From positions 1 to 64,000 of the forward strand of contig CAJNOL010000473.1 of assembly GCA_905250125.1 (NCBI GenBank): a DNA stretch of 64,000 nucleotides. Direction: 5' to 3'. The stretch is from Rotaria sordida (Eukaryota > Rotifera > Eurotatoria > Philodinida > Philodinidae). Position numbers and translations under genes: made by a program. The notes under the pieces were generated by a model that was not told the origin of the DNA, did not search any database, and was given only the letters and a program-made list of their open reading frames with translations. This document shows positions 13,673-24,049 of the stretch, piece by piece (the stretch's first letter is position 1; each line of letters opens with the position of its first letter).

Positions 13673-16128
13673 ATGTCAAGTAACATTGATCACGAATCAA
13701 TATGCAATATATGTAATAGATCTTTTAATGAACCACAATGTTTTCCCTGTCGACACATCTTTTGCAAAACATGTATTATACAATGGTTTGAAAAGAATAA
13801 TACATTGTGTCCAATATGTCGACAATCTGTTTCTATTAACGATGTGACAGATGTTGATCCGATTGTACACAAGAACATCGATGATATTTGCAATAACATT
13901 AACAAAGAACATTTTAAAGTGAATACACATAATTTATTATCAAATAACAAATCTTCACAAAATGAACAACAAGATCAATTGTATCAACAGTCACCAACAA
14001 TACTTGCTTTTGAACCGTTGCGATCTATTTTTGCGGAAGTTTTTAATAAAAATCAACAATTGAACGAAAAAACAAATCAATTAGAAAAAGAGATTCATCA
14101 AGAACATGACACTTATATTAATGATCTTCAAGATATTAACAAACATCTTAATACATTTGTTGATCAATATAGCAATCGTCTAAATAAAGATCAAATTCAA
14201 ATAGATGAAATACGCACTGAAAATCAATGTCTGAACAAACAAGTCAACGAGCAAATAATAAAATGTAATGAACTTCAAAGAGACAATCGATTTCTTAAAG
14301 AGAAAATAGATCAAATCGAACAACAGTATCAAAATCATATTAAAGAACTTGAAAGCACTAATCATCATTTGGATACATGTGTCACACAATTGACAAATCA
14401 ATTAAATAGCGTTATGATACAAATAAAAAGAATCGAAGATGAGTGTCAACAACAAGTCAAAGAAGTTAATCAATATGATGATCGATTGATTATATACAAG
14501 ATTCAGAATGAACAACTTAAACAACAAGTTGATGCACAATGTATACAATATAATGAACTCCAAAATGAGAATCGAATTTTTAAAGAACAAATCAAAAAAT
14601 TCGAACAGCAATATCAACAAGACCATCAAACTCACTTTGAAGCACTTAATCATAAGATCACACAACTGAACGATCAATTAAACAATTACGACATCCAAAT
14701 AAAAGGTTTGGAAGATGAAAATACACAACTCAAAATACAAAGTCAAACTCAACATGAAGCTTATATGAAAGAACTAAAAGACACACTTTATCATCAGAGT
14801 GAACAACTGAACAATCATGAAAAACAGATTCAAGAATTACAAAGTAAAAATCAAAAACTTGAAGTACAAATTGATGAACAGATGAGACAATACATTGAAC
14901 TCTCAACAGACAATCGATCTCTGAAAGAACAAGTACAACAGATCGAACAACAGTGTCAACAAACTGATCAGTTGCAAATTAAAGAACTTGAAAACACTAA
15001 TAATCGTTTAGATGCGTTTATCGAACAATTCAACGATTATTTAGATCACATTCAAATTCAAGCGAGCAAAGTTAATGATGAGAATGAACAAGAATATCCA
15101 TCTAACATTACAGAGATAAACAATACTAACGATCGTTACAGTTCATGTTTTACACAATTGAGTGGCCAATCGACAGATGATGAGCCTGAAGTTGATGATC
15201 AGAGTCAGAAAAAAGCAAGAATTCCATCCGATGAACATGAAGATCAGCCAGAAATGGGTATTAAGTATTTAACAAAACGAGGAAAATATGTATTAGGTAA
15301 GTGAATGTAATGATATCTCATCGAAAACTAGTTAAATATTAAAAGATGACAAAAAACAAAAGAAAAATTTTCTCTTTTTAACCATATTAAATAATGATTA
15401 GTAATTTTTTTTTTCATCAATATATTTCTTTTTGTGGTTTAGACGTAAATCAATATCAAAATCCAAAACTTGAACAAAAAATTCAACAACAAAAAAGTAA
15501 TTCACAAGTGTATTTGAAAGGACAAAAATTAATTGATCAAGATATGGACATGGTTATTAAAGAAGCTATTATCAATAAACAATGTACATGGCTCTATTTA
15601 TCATCAAATAAAATCACATCAGTCTGTGTTTCGATTTTAGCTGAGGCATTGAATAATAACAAAACATTAGAACGATTGTATCTATCCGATAATCAAGTTT
15701 GTGATGATGGTGTTTCTTCTCTTGTTAAGATACTTTCACTCAATAATAATATTCTCAAACGACTTAATCTTACAAAAAATGGAATTACAGAAAGAGGTGC
15801 GAAATATCTTGCTGAAATGATTAAAGCAAATAATATATTGACCCATCTTTATCTTGGAGAGAATGAAATAAACGATCATGGAGTTCAAATATTGTCGGAT
15901 GCAATTGAAAATTATAACACAACTATCAAATATTTGGATCTTTCTTCGAACAAACTATTGACTGATGAAAGTATTGATTCTCTTCTTCAGATGATCAAAA
16001 ATAATACATCATTGAACAAAATTCAAGTATATAATTGCAGTTTATCTGGAAAAGGCAAACAAAGACTTAAAACATCAGAACAATCAAAGGAAAACTTTAA
16101 AGTGTGTGTAAATAGTTTCTTCGATTAA
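13673..16128 (+). CDS. RING finger, coiled-coil and LRR protein, 769 aa, two exons
   Basis: Probable E3 ubiquitin ligase with an LRR target-binding end. Exons are 13673-15296 and 15443-16128. The junction TTAG|GTAAGT...TTTAG|AC keeps frame. Residues 11-49 form a complete C3HC4 RING: Cys11, Cys14, Cys26, His28, Cys31, Cys34, Cys46, Cys49. Residues of about 105-500 are a Gln/Asn/Glu-rich coiled coil with a repeated block (an ELQxxNRxxKEQIxxxEQQ motif near residues 199, 294 and 409). From about 591 to 745 there are about six RNI-type leucine-rich repeats (LYLSSNKI, LYLSDNQV, LNLTKNGI, LYLGENEI, LDLSSNKL). An AATAAA signal lies at 16241, 113 bp after the stop. RING plus coiled coil resembles TRIM-like proteins, but I see no B-box. 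The target is unknown. Using only exon 1 would end the protein at a stop right after the donor, without the LRRs. Confidence 0.88.
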
Positions 16129-17052
16129 TAATATAGAAGATTTGTTCTACTTAAAGAGAAACTACATTTTAATTTATTTGAGTCTAGAAAATAATCAAAT
16201 GTAACATATTTAATTATTCTACTCATTTTTTCACATTAAAAATAAATTAGCAGTTCGAAATAATACCATCACTAGTTATCGTTTTAACGGCATACGTTAA
16301 CATTATTGATGCTGATCTTCAACTACAAAATATGTATTAAGATAGTTTTTATTCTTCTTTTTGTATCTTCAGACCATAAAGTTACCTAATAGCATCTTGA
16401 TGATTAATGCATTTTTATGTTTCTTATGAAATAACATAAGAAATAAAATAAATATAGTAAAACTTTATTGTGTTCTTGTTTGACATATAAAATGTGAATC
16501 TATTCTCTTTTCGAAAGACACTTCTGTTTTCTATTTTAATATCAAACAAACGATCAATTGTTAATTTAAAAGTAATTTCAATATATTTTTCAACGTTGTT
16601 ATCTATATTTATCTTAACTGTAATTTTAGTATATCTCCTGTCAAAATTTAATGTTATTCGAATAGTCCCAATACTCTTTCCGATTGTTGAATACAAAAAA
16701 GTTCATTTCGATATTGAAACAAAAATAAGGAAGAAACAATGAAACGAACACCACTCAATTTAGTAATTTTTCTTGATCGTAGTAGATCCATGTCATCCAG
16801 TAATAAATTAATATTCGTAAAAGGAGCCAAGTCGTTTCTGTTCCCAAGTGAGCAAAAGACGGATTAAATGACTAGTCTTTTTTCTAGTCATATCGAGTTG
16901 TCTTGTCTACTCTTTGTCTCAAAATCAACTCGTTCGTTACTATTGTCTATTTCAAAATATAATGTGCTCCACTGTTTTTTGAATAATTCAAGAACGCAAT
17001 CAGCTAGAGACCTGCAGTTTTCATTGATCGATAGAGGAGCTACTGGAAGAAT
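16129..17052. other. Intergenic, 3' flank of the RING-LRR gene
   Basis: Polyadenylation signal at 16241. The remainder is AT-rich with only short overlapping ORFs that resemble no family I know. Confidence 0.5.
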
Positions 17053-17122
17053 GTGAGCGTGAGTGTGAATGAGTGTGGCTGTTGGTCTTTTGTTTGAACA
17101 AACATATCCACACCCACACCCA
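17053..17122. repeat. TGTGGG/CCCACA hairpin 2
   Basis: G-rich arm GTGAGCGTGAGTGTG...GAGTGTGG, spacer containing GGTCTTTTGTTTG, C-rich arm CCACACCCACACCC. Confidence 0.75.
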
Positions 17123-17580
17123 AAAATCAATTTTTCTGACGACCCGTTTGAGTTATAGAAACTCTGATTATACAAATCGATAGAGCTCATCAAGGTCTAC
17201 TTGACAGAAATTTCTCAGGCGAAACTGGGATAAAATTACTTTTCAGAGTACTTGGATCGCATGGCGAAAAAATGACGATATTGATTTTTAAAGCGGTCAA
17301 TTCGAGCTATTGAAAATCTGATTATACTAATCGATAGAGCTCGACGAGTTCTATTTGGAACAAATTTCTAAACTAATCCTGGCTGGAAATACTTTTTAGG
17401 GTATCTAGACTCTATGGAAAAAAGTTAAAAAATCGATTTTCTAGGCGACTACTTCGAGTTATCGGAAATCTGATTAAATCAATTGATAGAACTCGTCGAG
17501 TTCTACTTGGAACAAGAATAAAAGATTGGAAACAAGTTCCTGAACAAATCCGGACTAGAAGTACTCGCATCTGCTGATAA
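17123..17580. repeat. Tandem repeat, about 153-bp unit, three copies
   Basis: The landmark GAGTTATnGAAAnTCTGATTA starts at 17150, 17304 and 17456 (periods 154 and 152). Each is followed by ATCGATAGAGCTCG and a TTCTACTTGGAACAA-like segment. Copies are roughly 70-80% alike by eye. No ORF runs through them. Confidence 0.75.
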
Positions 17581-19140
17581 CTTCACGTACGTAAAATTAT
17601 TAACCTTTTGGTGGTGATGTGAACTACCGGTGGGTCACACTATAGGGTGGACCAGAAGCTCATTTAACACAGAAAAAATTGAGTATCTCTGCCATACTTT
17701 GAACAAAGGGGCTGATGTTTTTATCGCGCATAGAGGAACGTTCATAGTTCATATTGATAAGAGAAATGTCGATAAAAGTTGTGTTGAAATACTAGACTTG
17801 CTACAAATAAAGAAATGAAATCTTTCAAGAAGTATGAGAAAGCAATATTCATGTCACCGGGAAAGGATTAAATTAGAGTATTATTTCCAGTTTAGTTATT
17901 GTACTAATTTCTTTTTCATCAAAAAACTAAGTTTAGTAGGTGACAAATCATTTGGCAAAATTTTTTCAAAGTTTGGTTTATGTTTAGGAAAAATGAGAAA
18001 TAGATTTTTTTAAACTGAATTGAAGTTTAGAAAAAATAGCAAATTTTTATAAACTAAAACCAATTTTTAACAAGATATTGTATTTTTGAAAAATTTTTTT
18101 TTTGAGATATTTTGTGTTCACATTAAATTCAATTGTAAGTTAACGATTCAGTTGTATTTATTCCTCTACTTCGTTATCATACTCGTCGACAAAATGTTAT
18201 TCAAGAAACAGACGATAATAGGGTGAGGGTGTGGGTGTAATTTTAAATGAAAAAGTCGAATTAACAATGTAGTGAGGCAAAAAAGAAGACCAAGTTTTGA
18301 ACAAAAAATAAATAAATAAATAATTAATATTTAAGTAAATGAAAAATAAATGAACTCTTTTTGAAGAACTTTAAGAAAAGCAAATGAACTCTGTTTCTGT
18401 TTTTGTTTTATTTTGTTTTTTGTTTGAATTTTTATTATCCTTTTAAATGTTTCTGGTTATTTTTATGTTCTTTGAGAATTTGAACAAGAAATAAATGAAG
18501 TTTTTAAATAAACTTAAGAAAATCTGAATGAATTTGAATAGAACGAGAATTTGTTTAAGAAAAAATTGAGCAGAAAACCTTTATGTTTTGGAATCAAATA
18601 AGAAAAATCAATGGAATGAAATGTTTTTGTGTTTTAAGAGAAAAACGATGAAATAATTTTTAGTTTTGAATGAGATAAGCAAAAAATGTTTAGAATAATA
18701 TGAATTTCTTTGTTTTTTCGAATTGAAAAATGAAAAATTGACTTATTTTTGAATGGAAAAATTAGAGAAGTTCTCAATGAATGAATAAATCAATAAGAAT
18801 TGTTTAGATAAGAAAAATTGAATGAAAATTGTGCACCCTGTTTGAGTAAATTTGAACAATAAGAAAATTAATGAATGAAATGAGAAATCTTTCGAATGAA
18901 TAAATGAATGAGAAATAACTAATGTTTTAGATCAAGAAACAAATGAAATAAATAATTTTATATAAGGAAATGAATGAAATAAATAATTTCAAGATAGAAA
19001 AAAACAACTTGTTTTGGGAGTCAAGAAAAAAGAAAATTTTTTTCAACTTTTTAGTTTGAAAAAAGCTACTTTATTAGAGTGACGAGAGCAAACTTTTTCT
19101 TGTAATAATAATTTAAATATAATTTATAATTTTAATATAA
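17581..19140. other. Intergenic, low-complexity and dispersed repeat
   Basis: Contains dispersed repeat copy B (about 17890-18150). A lone GTGTGGGTG tract (18221-18239) has no C-rich partner. A long low-complexity stretch (about 18290-18990) is dominated by AATGA/AATAAA words. A 62-codon ORF at 17630-17818 matches nothing I recognise. Confidence 0.5.
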
Positions 19141-19331
19141 GAGTGTGGGTGTGAGTGTGGGTGTGGGGTGTGGGTGTGGGGTATGGCTATGGCTATGGAT
19201 CTTCTTTTCATTCTCATCCGTACCCACACCCACCCCTACCCACATCCACACCCACCCCTACTCACACCCACCCACACCCACACCCACACCCACACCTACA
19301 CCCACCCACACCCACACCCACCCCACACCCT
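19141..19331. repeat. TGTGGG/CCCACA hairpin 3
   Basis: G-rich arm GAGTGTGGGTGTG...GGGTGTGGGGTATGG to about 19190, spacer GGATCTTCTTTTCATTCTC, then a long C-rich arm of CCCACA/CACCCAC units to 19331. The arm lengths are unequal. Confidence 0.85.
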
Positions 19332-19373
19332 TTTATTGAATATGATTTTTTTTCTTATGATTTGGTTAATAAA

Positions 19374-19417
19374 GGATGTGGATGTGGGTCTTCGTTAAAT
19401 TCACACTCACCCACACC
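19374..19417. repeat. TGTGGG/CCCACA hairpin 4
   Basis: Compact example: GGATGTGGATGTGGG, spacer TCTTCGTTAAAT, then TCACACTCACCCACACC. Confidence 0.8.
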
Positions 19418-20281
19418 TGAAAAGTCACTAAGGATATCCTCAGATAGCCCTTGACGGACTACTAACAGCATCTCGAAATAGCCCTTGAAAAATTACTATA
19501 GGGATACCCCTAGACAAAAGATCTACTTTAATTTTAACAGTAAAGTTAGTGCCACCCCTAATGCTGATAGGGAGTATCAGTTAAATAGTCTGTTCCAAAG
19601 AACGAGTAAGCGTTCCGTTCCCTGCTCCTGGAATGGGGAACGCATGCCCGTTCCCGTTCTCGAGAACGGGGAATGGAAAACAATTTTGGAGTAAAACGAC
19701 AAGCAAAACCATGTAGACACCACGATGTATTGAAAAAATGCGAAAAAACGCACTACGATATGCGTTCCGTTGCTTGGGAACGGGGAACGCCGGCACCCAT
19801 AATAAGATGTATGTGGTTTTGAAGAGTAGCTTTCACTCTATCGATTGATATAATTTGATGATGGTTTTGATCAACTTTTTCTGATCCAAAACGTTATAAA
19901 CAAAAATGATGCGAAAATCATAGTTTTTAACACAGGGATGTTTTGGGGAAAACAATTCGGTTACCAGGGTATTCGAAGACTTTGCTCAAAATTTGTAAAA
20001 ATTTGGATTTCAGAGCAACTTTTTATGCTATTTTAAACTAGCCAAGCCCTTTTAAAAACTAAAACTTTTCGGCAACTGGTTTGGGTGGTGGCTTTATGGA
20101 CTTTCTCTTAAAAGCTTCGTGGGGGATTGCATATAGTGCAAAGTTTTATTTTTTAACATTTTGTAAACGTTTGTAACAATAAAGCTGTGTAAGTTGTTTC
20201 TTATCCTTATAGGAATGTCTTGATCTAGAACATAGGGAAATTATAGTTAAAGAAGCTTGTCCTATGCCTAAACACAATAAT
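19418..20281. other. Intergenic with a GTTCCCG palindrome
   Basis: Two AGCCCTTGA-type repeat units lie at 19430-19520. The block 19595-19795 carries several CGTTCC/GGAACG words and a perfect 18-bp palindrome CCCGTTCTCGAGAACGGG at 19653-19670. Such words occur in ends of hAT-like elements, but I found no matching termini. 19800-20281 shows nothing further. Confidence 0.45.
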
Positions 20282-21139
20282 CTAGAGTTCCTCTTTACCA
20301 TCGTCGCCCTCATTTTCCAGTTCAAAATCGAAAAGTGTGTCGGGTTCTGCTTCTCGTATCAACACTTTACTCTTTTTCTTCCATGTTGTTGTTCCAAAAC
20401 GATTTAATTCGTGTTCGCTTTCGATATCGAGTCGTTTGATCACACCTCTTCGCGTATCTACCGTCCACGAAGCATTCCAGCGTTTGTCGCCTGCCATTTC
20501 ATTCAAGCAGATGCCGTTGCGACCTTCGATGAAAGCTAGTTGTTGCTCATCGTCAACCTTTACCAGCTCATAGTGCGCTTGGAATGCACCTCCTACCATT
20601 TTGATCGACCACTTTTGTCCCTCATGAAACCTGAAATTTGGTGTCATTAAACTTTCAGGTGAGGGAAATACATTCCATGCGTTGGAGAGTAAACCATCTA
20701 CGGATCGAAAATCGCCTGAATGGGGCCATTCTTCTAAACGAATGTGATATGGTCGCCTCATGAGTCGGTCATACACCACTGCAATATGTGGGTCTATTTT
20801 TACTTCCAGATTAATTATGTCTATGATCGTTTTTTCCACAACTGCCACTGTATGTTCAACACTGTGTATTTCCCGTTGTTCGACGTAGTTCTCATTACTT
20901 GTCTCATGATCTCGAACTTTGGTTGTCTCTACGATGTGATAGAAAAGTTTCAGACCGACTTCCGGACGAAATTTCAAATCAACGGGTATCCTAGAGTCAT
21001 TCTGAATTATTCCAGAGAGAATAATCCACTGAAGCGGTCCCAGAAGCATGTTCGGGTTGCTTGTGTACAAAAATATGAATGTTGTGTGTAAAGCTGACGA
21101 CGGTAAAATGAGCAAATATATCACGCACTTGTGTCTCAC
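20282..21139 (-). CDS. Unassigned protein, 285 aa if single-exon
   Basis: An uninterrupted ORF whose composition is visibly richer in G and C than the surrounding DNA. I do not recognise the family. The first 25 residues are hydrophobic (YLLILPSS...TTFIFLY). From about residue 60 the sequence reads like a soluble beta-rich domain (VGLKLFYHIVETTKVRD, WSIKMVGGAFQAHYELVKV), ending in an acidic tail (FDFELENEGDDGKEEL). An alternative start is an ATG at 21185 giving MSFSRNRTRMKKKRFCETQ, spliced near 21130 (CAA|GTGCGT) to an acceptor near 21008 (ATTCAG|AAT). That keeps frame and would replace the hydrophobic start. A foldback element begins a few bases upstream. A horizontally acquired origin is possible but untested. 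Confidence 0.55.
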   Translation of the reverse strand: MRHKCVIYLLILPSSALHTTFIFLYTSNPNMLLGPLQWIILSGIIQNDSRIPVDLKFRPEVGLKLFYHIVETTKVRDHETSNENYVEQREIHSVEHTVAVVEKTIIDIINLEVKIDPHIAVVYDRLMRRPYHIRLEEWPHSGDFRSVDGLLSNAWNVFPSPESLMTPNFRFHEGQKWSIKMVGGAFQAHYELVKVDDEQQLAFIEGRNGICLNEMAGDKRWNASWTVDTRRGVIKRLDIESEHELNRFGTTTWKKKSKVLIREAEPDTLFDFELENEGDDGKEEL

Positions 21140-21192
21140 AGAATCGCTTTTTCTTCATTCTCGTTCTGTTCCGCGAAAAACTCATATATGTA

Positions 21193-22182
21193 AAACTTGA
21201 AACTTGAATTCAATTCAAGTTTCAACTTTCAACTTTCAACTTTCAAGTTTCAGCTTTCAAGTTTCAAGTTTCAACTTTCAACTTTCAAGTTCCAACTTTC
21301 AACTTTCAACTTTCAGCTTTCAAGTTTCAACTTTCAAGTTTCAAGTTTCAGCTTTCAAGTTTCAAGTTTCAAATTTCAAGTTTCAACTTTCAAGTTTCAG
21401 CTTTCAAGTTTCAACTTTCAACTTTCAACTTTCAAGTTTCAAATTTCAAGTTTCAAGTTTCAAGTTTCAGCTTTCAAGTTTCAACTTTCAACTTTCAACT
21501 TTCAACTTTCAATGAAAATATAAACATTTTGGAGATATTGATTCACCAGTGCAGATAATCTTTATATAGTGATTGACTTTGAATGTTGATCCATTCAGAT
21601 ATATATTCATTCAACTTATCAACCCTTACTCGACAAAATTCAAAAAATAAATAACTGTTTACTATGTCTCCTACATGTCTGGAAAGGACTGGCTGCAAAA
21701 GGACTGATCGCGACGGGACTGATGGAGAAATGAGTGGCCACACTACGACATACATCACGTCGCAGCTGCTGTGGGTGCCGCGAAAGGACTGGCCACGCTA
21801 CGACATACATCACATCGCAGCTGCTGTGGGTGCCGCGAAAGGACTGGTCACACTACGAAATACATCACGTCGCAGCTGCGACGTGATGTATGTCGTAGTA
21901 TGGCCACTCATTTCTCCATCAGTCCCGTCGCGATCAGTCCTTTTGCAGCCAGTCCTTTCCAGACATGTAGGAGACATAGTAAACAGTTATTTATTTTTTG
22001 AATTTTGTCGAGCAAGGGTTGATAAGTTGAATGAATATATATCTGAATGGATCAACATTCAAAGTCAATCACTATATAAAGATTATCTGCACTGGTGAAT
22101 CAATATCTCCGAAATGTTTATATTTTCATTGAAAGTTGAAAGTTGAAAGTTGAAAACTCAATTGAATTCAAGTTTCAAGTTT
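21193..22182. mobile_element. Foldback element with long inverted repeats
   Basis: A 990-bp palindromic element. Its outermost 23 bp (21193-21215 and 22160-22182) are perfect inverted repeats built on ACTTGAAACTTGAATTC. Inside the left end is a minisatellite (21222-21517). The right end has only three or four units (22131-22155). Next come near-identical inverted arms (about 21510-21765 and 21878-22133, roughly 255 bp each). The centre holds tandem 55-bp units starting at 21743, 21798 and 21853, ending in the palindrome ACGTCGCAGCTGCGACGT. No transposase is encoded, and the ORFs inside only reflect the palindrome. The architecture resembles Drosophila FB/Galileo elements. No target duplication was seen. 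Confidence 0.82.
21222..21517. repeat. Minisatellite (TTTCAAGTTTCAACT)n
   Basis: About 300 bp of alternating TTTCAAC, TTTCAAG, TTTCAGC and rare TTTCAAA heptamers inside the left end of the foldback element. Two frames stay open across it simply because the heptamer lacks stops. Confidence 0.9.
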
Positions 22183-23300
22183 GACACTACTGCATTATTC
22201 AAGCTACAATTTTAAGAGAACAAAAGCTCAAGCGGTAGCTATTTTAATCAAAAGTTTCATTTACATCTCAAGATGAAAAATCCTGTATTTTCGTCACTTT
22301 TCAATGAAAATCCTTTTTTTTACAAAGACTGAATCCTATGCGAAGTCCTATATTTTCAAAAACTCCTAGTCTGAGATTAGAGTTTATCATAGTATAGACT
22401 CAAAGCCTCAAATGAAGTACAAAATGTGTACCTCAGGGATACAGAACTTTATGGGATACAAAATCCCGAAATGAGCTACTGTACCCAAAATGGGGTACAA
22501 TTGGCAGCCCTGTTTGGCATAGTTCTTGCCTAATTTTTTATCAGTGTATTCTCCATTGTTTTTTCCTCTTTACTATTTCAAAAACTGTGAATAGTAAGAA
22601 TTTTCTTAATTAAAACTTCCAAAAATTTCAGTCGTCTCAGCAGATAGACAAAAACAGCTAGATTTTTTCAACCGTCATCACCTTTGAAAGACAAAAAGAG
22701 GTTACATTAACGTCAGTCGTTATCGCTTCAATATGCATCAACTTACATCTCTTTTTAGGAGAACGCGAAAAAAGCACAAGAACGAGATCAAGTTTTTCGA
22801 ATAATGCACAGTTTATAGACGCTAAAATAGAGTGATTGTTGTTCTGATTCATACAAAAAAATGGCTCTTCCAAACATATTAAAAAAACCATAATGTGCCT
22901 CTTATCAGACGTCAATAAAACAAAAGAGAAATGTTTATGACTCTCAATAAAAAAATAAAAATACAAAGTTTTATTGCTCTTGAAATTATACCTAAACTGT
23001 ATAGATTACACACAACTATCTGGTGACTATAAGCGTTTTCAAAGTGAAATTATGAGAGATATCGCTTAGAATTTATTGACTATTACTTAGGGCATACCAA
23101 AAGTAGTGGCGCCGATCTCATAATATTTTACAGAAGGCTTATGGGATTTTTTTCTCCATATATTCTGATAGAGCAAGTCTTGCTCTATCATTCTACATAC
23201 TTCATAAATCTTCAAGTGATATGCGATTAAGAAAAAATGAATGCTTTTAAGTCCCCAGCACCTTCTTCGAAATTTTACCATGAGAACCCAGGTCAATCAT
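22183..23300. other. Intergenic
   Basis: AT-rich. A GGGATACAAAATCCC / TGTACCCAAAATGGGGTACA stretch (22435-22500) looks like the edge of an old mobile element. A perfect hairpin with 12-bp arms lies at 23166-23190. No gene recognised. Confidence 0.4.
23166..23190. repeat. Perfect 12-bp hairpin
   Basis: TGATAGAGCAAG, one T, CTTGCTCTATCA. It has an isolated position and no evident function. Confidence 0.7.
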
Positions 23301-23301
23301 G

Positions 23302-23815
23302 CTCGACAGTAAACGGCCGTTCACTAACCAAATACGGCGAAAAACGGCAACTGTTTACGTTAGCCATATACGGCACCAGTAAACGACGATTTACAGCATA
23401 TTACGGCAATCGTACACAGTGCCCGTAAAAGTTCGTCGTAAACTACTACCGTAACAGTACGGTGACTGTATACTTTGGTCAAAAAACAATGTAACGTATC
23501 GTATACGTGAGCCGTATGCGGTGACCGTTTACAACAGTCGTACCTGATGCTCTACGGCATGCTACGGCAATTGTAAACACTGACCGTAAAGTATCGCCAG
23601 GAACGACTAGCGTGACAACACGACGACCGTTTACGCTGGTATTATAAAATGTCGTAAAACACAGTGTACGTGAGCAGTATACGGTAGCCCTTACAGTGAT
23701 CGTAAACGACATTTTACGATGATTTGCGGCCGATGTAAACAAATGCCATAAACAGTCACCATGTACAACTTCTGTAACAATATGCCGACTGTATACGTTA
23801 ACCGCATAATGTCGT
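23302..23815. repeat. TACGGC/GTAAACG-rich block, left
   Basis: Roughly 500 bp in which TACGGC, GTAAACG, CGTAAA, CCGTTTAC and GTATACGG words recur every 10-20 bp on both strands without a fixed period. Composition is unlike the AT-rich flanks. A second block with the same words lies at 25766-25990, so the two may bound one unit. Confidence 0.65.
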
Positions 23816-24049
23816 GACGCACCGTCTTTGTCTATTCTAATTCGTTCGATATAGAATCACTATTTGTTATTGTACTTCATCGCAAACGATCATTAATGTC
23901 GGCGAATTTCTATTATTGAATATCAATAACATACTCTCATGATGGCGTATACTAGTCGACAGCTAACAAAAGTTGCGTTTCTACAAAGTCGAGAAAGAGT
24001 CACGGGCATTCCAGCAGTGTACCTTAATCGAAAAATAGTCTTTTCTGAG

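Noticed and set aside
13690..14677. Minus-strand ORFs of 73-91 codons
   Set aside because: Shadows of the RING/coiled-coil exon, whose CAA/GAA-rich codons leave the opposite strand open.
19145..19454. Overlapping ORFs rich in His, Pro and Thr or Gly, Val and Trp
   Set aside because: They are translations of the CCCACA/TGTGGG repeat, which lacks stops in several frames.
19590..19800. hAT element defined by GTTCCCG words
   Set aside because: No matching terminal inverted repeats or 8-bp target duplication could be found by eye.
20337..21091. Plus-strand ORFs of 78 and 115 codons
   Set aside because: Antisense to the longer minus-strand ORF at 20282-21139, which has the more protein-like composition.
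21197..22098. ORFs of 103-144 codons in the foldback element
   Set aside because: Two come from the stop-free TTTCAAG heptamer. The 144-codon one reads through both arms of the palindrome, so its two ends are a sequence and its complement.
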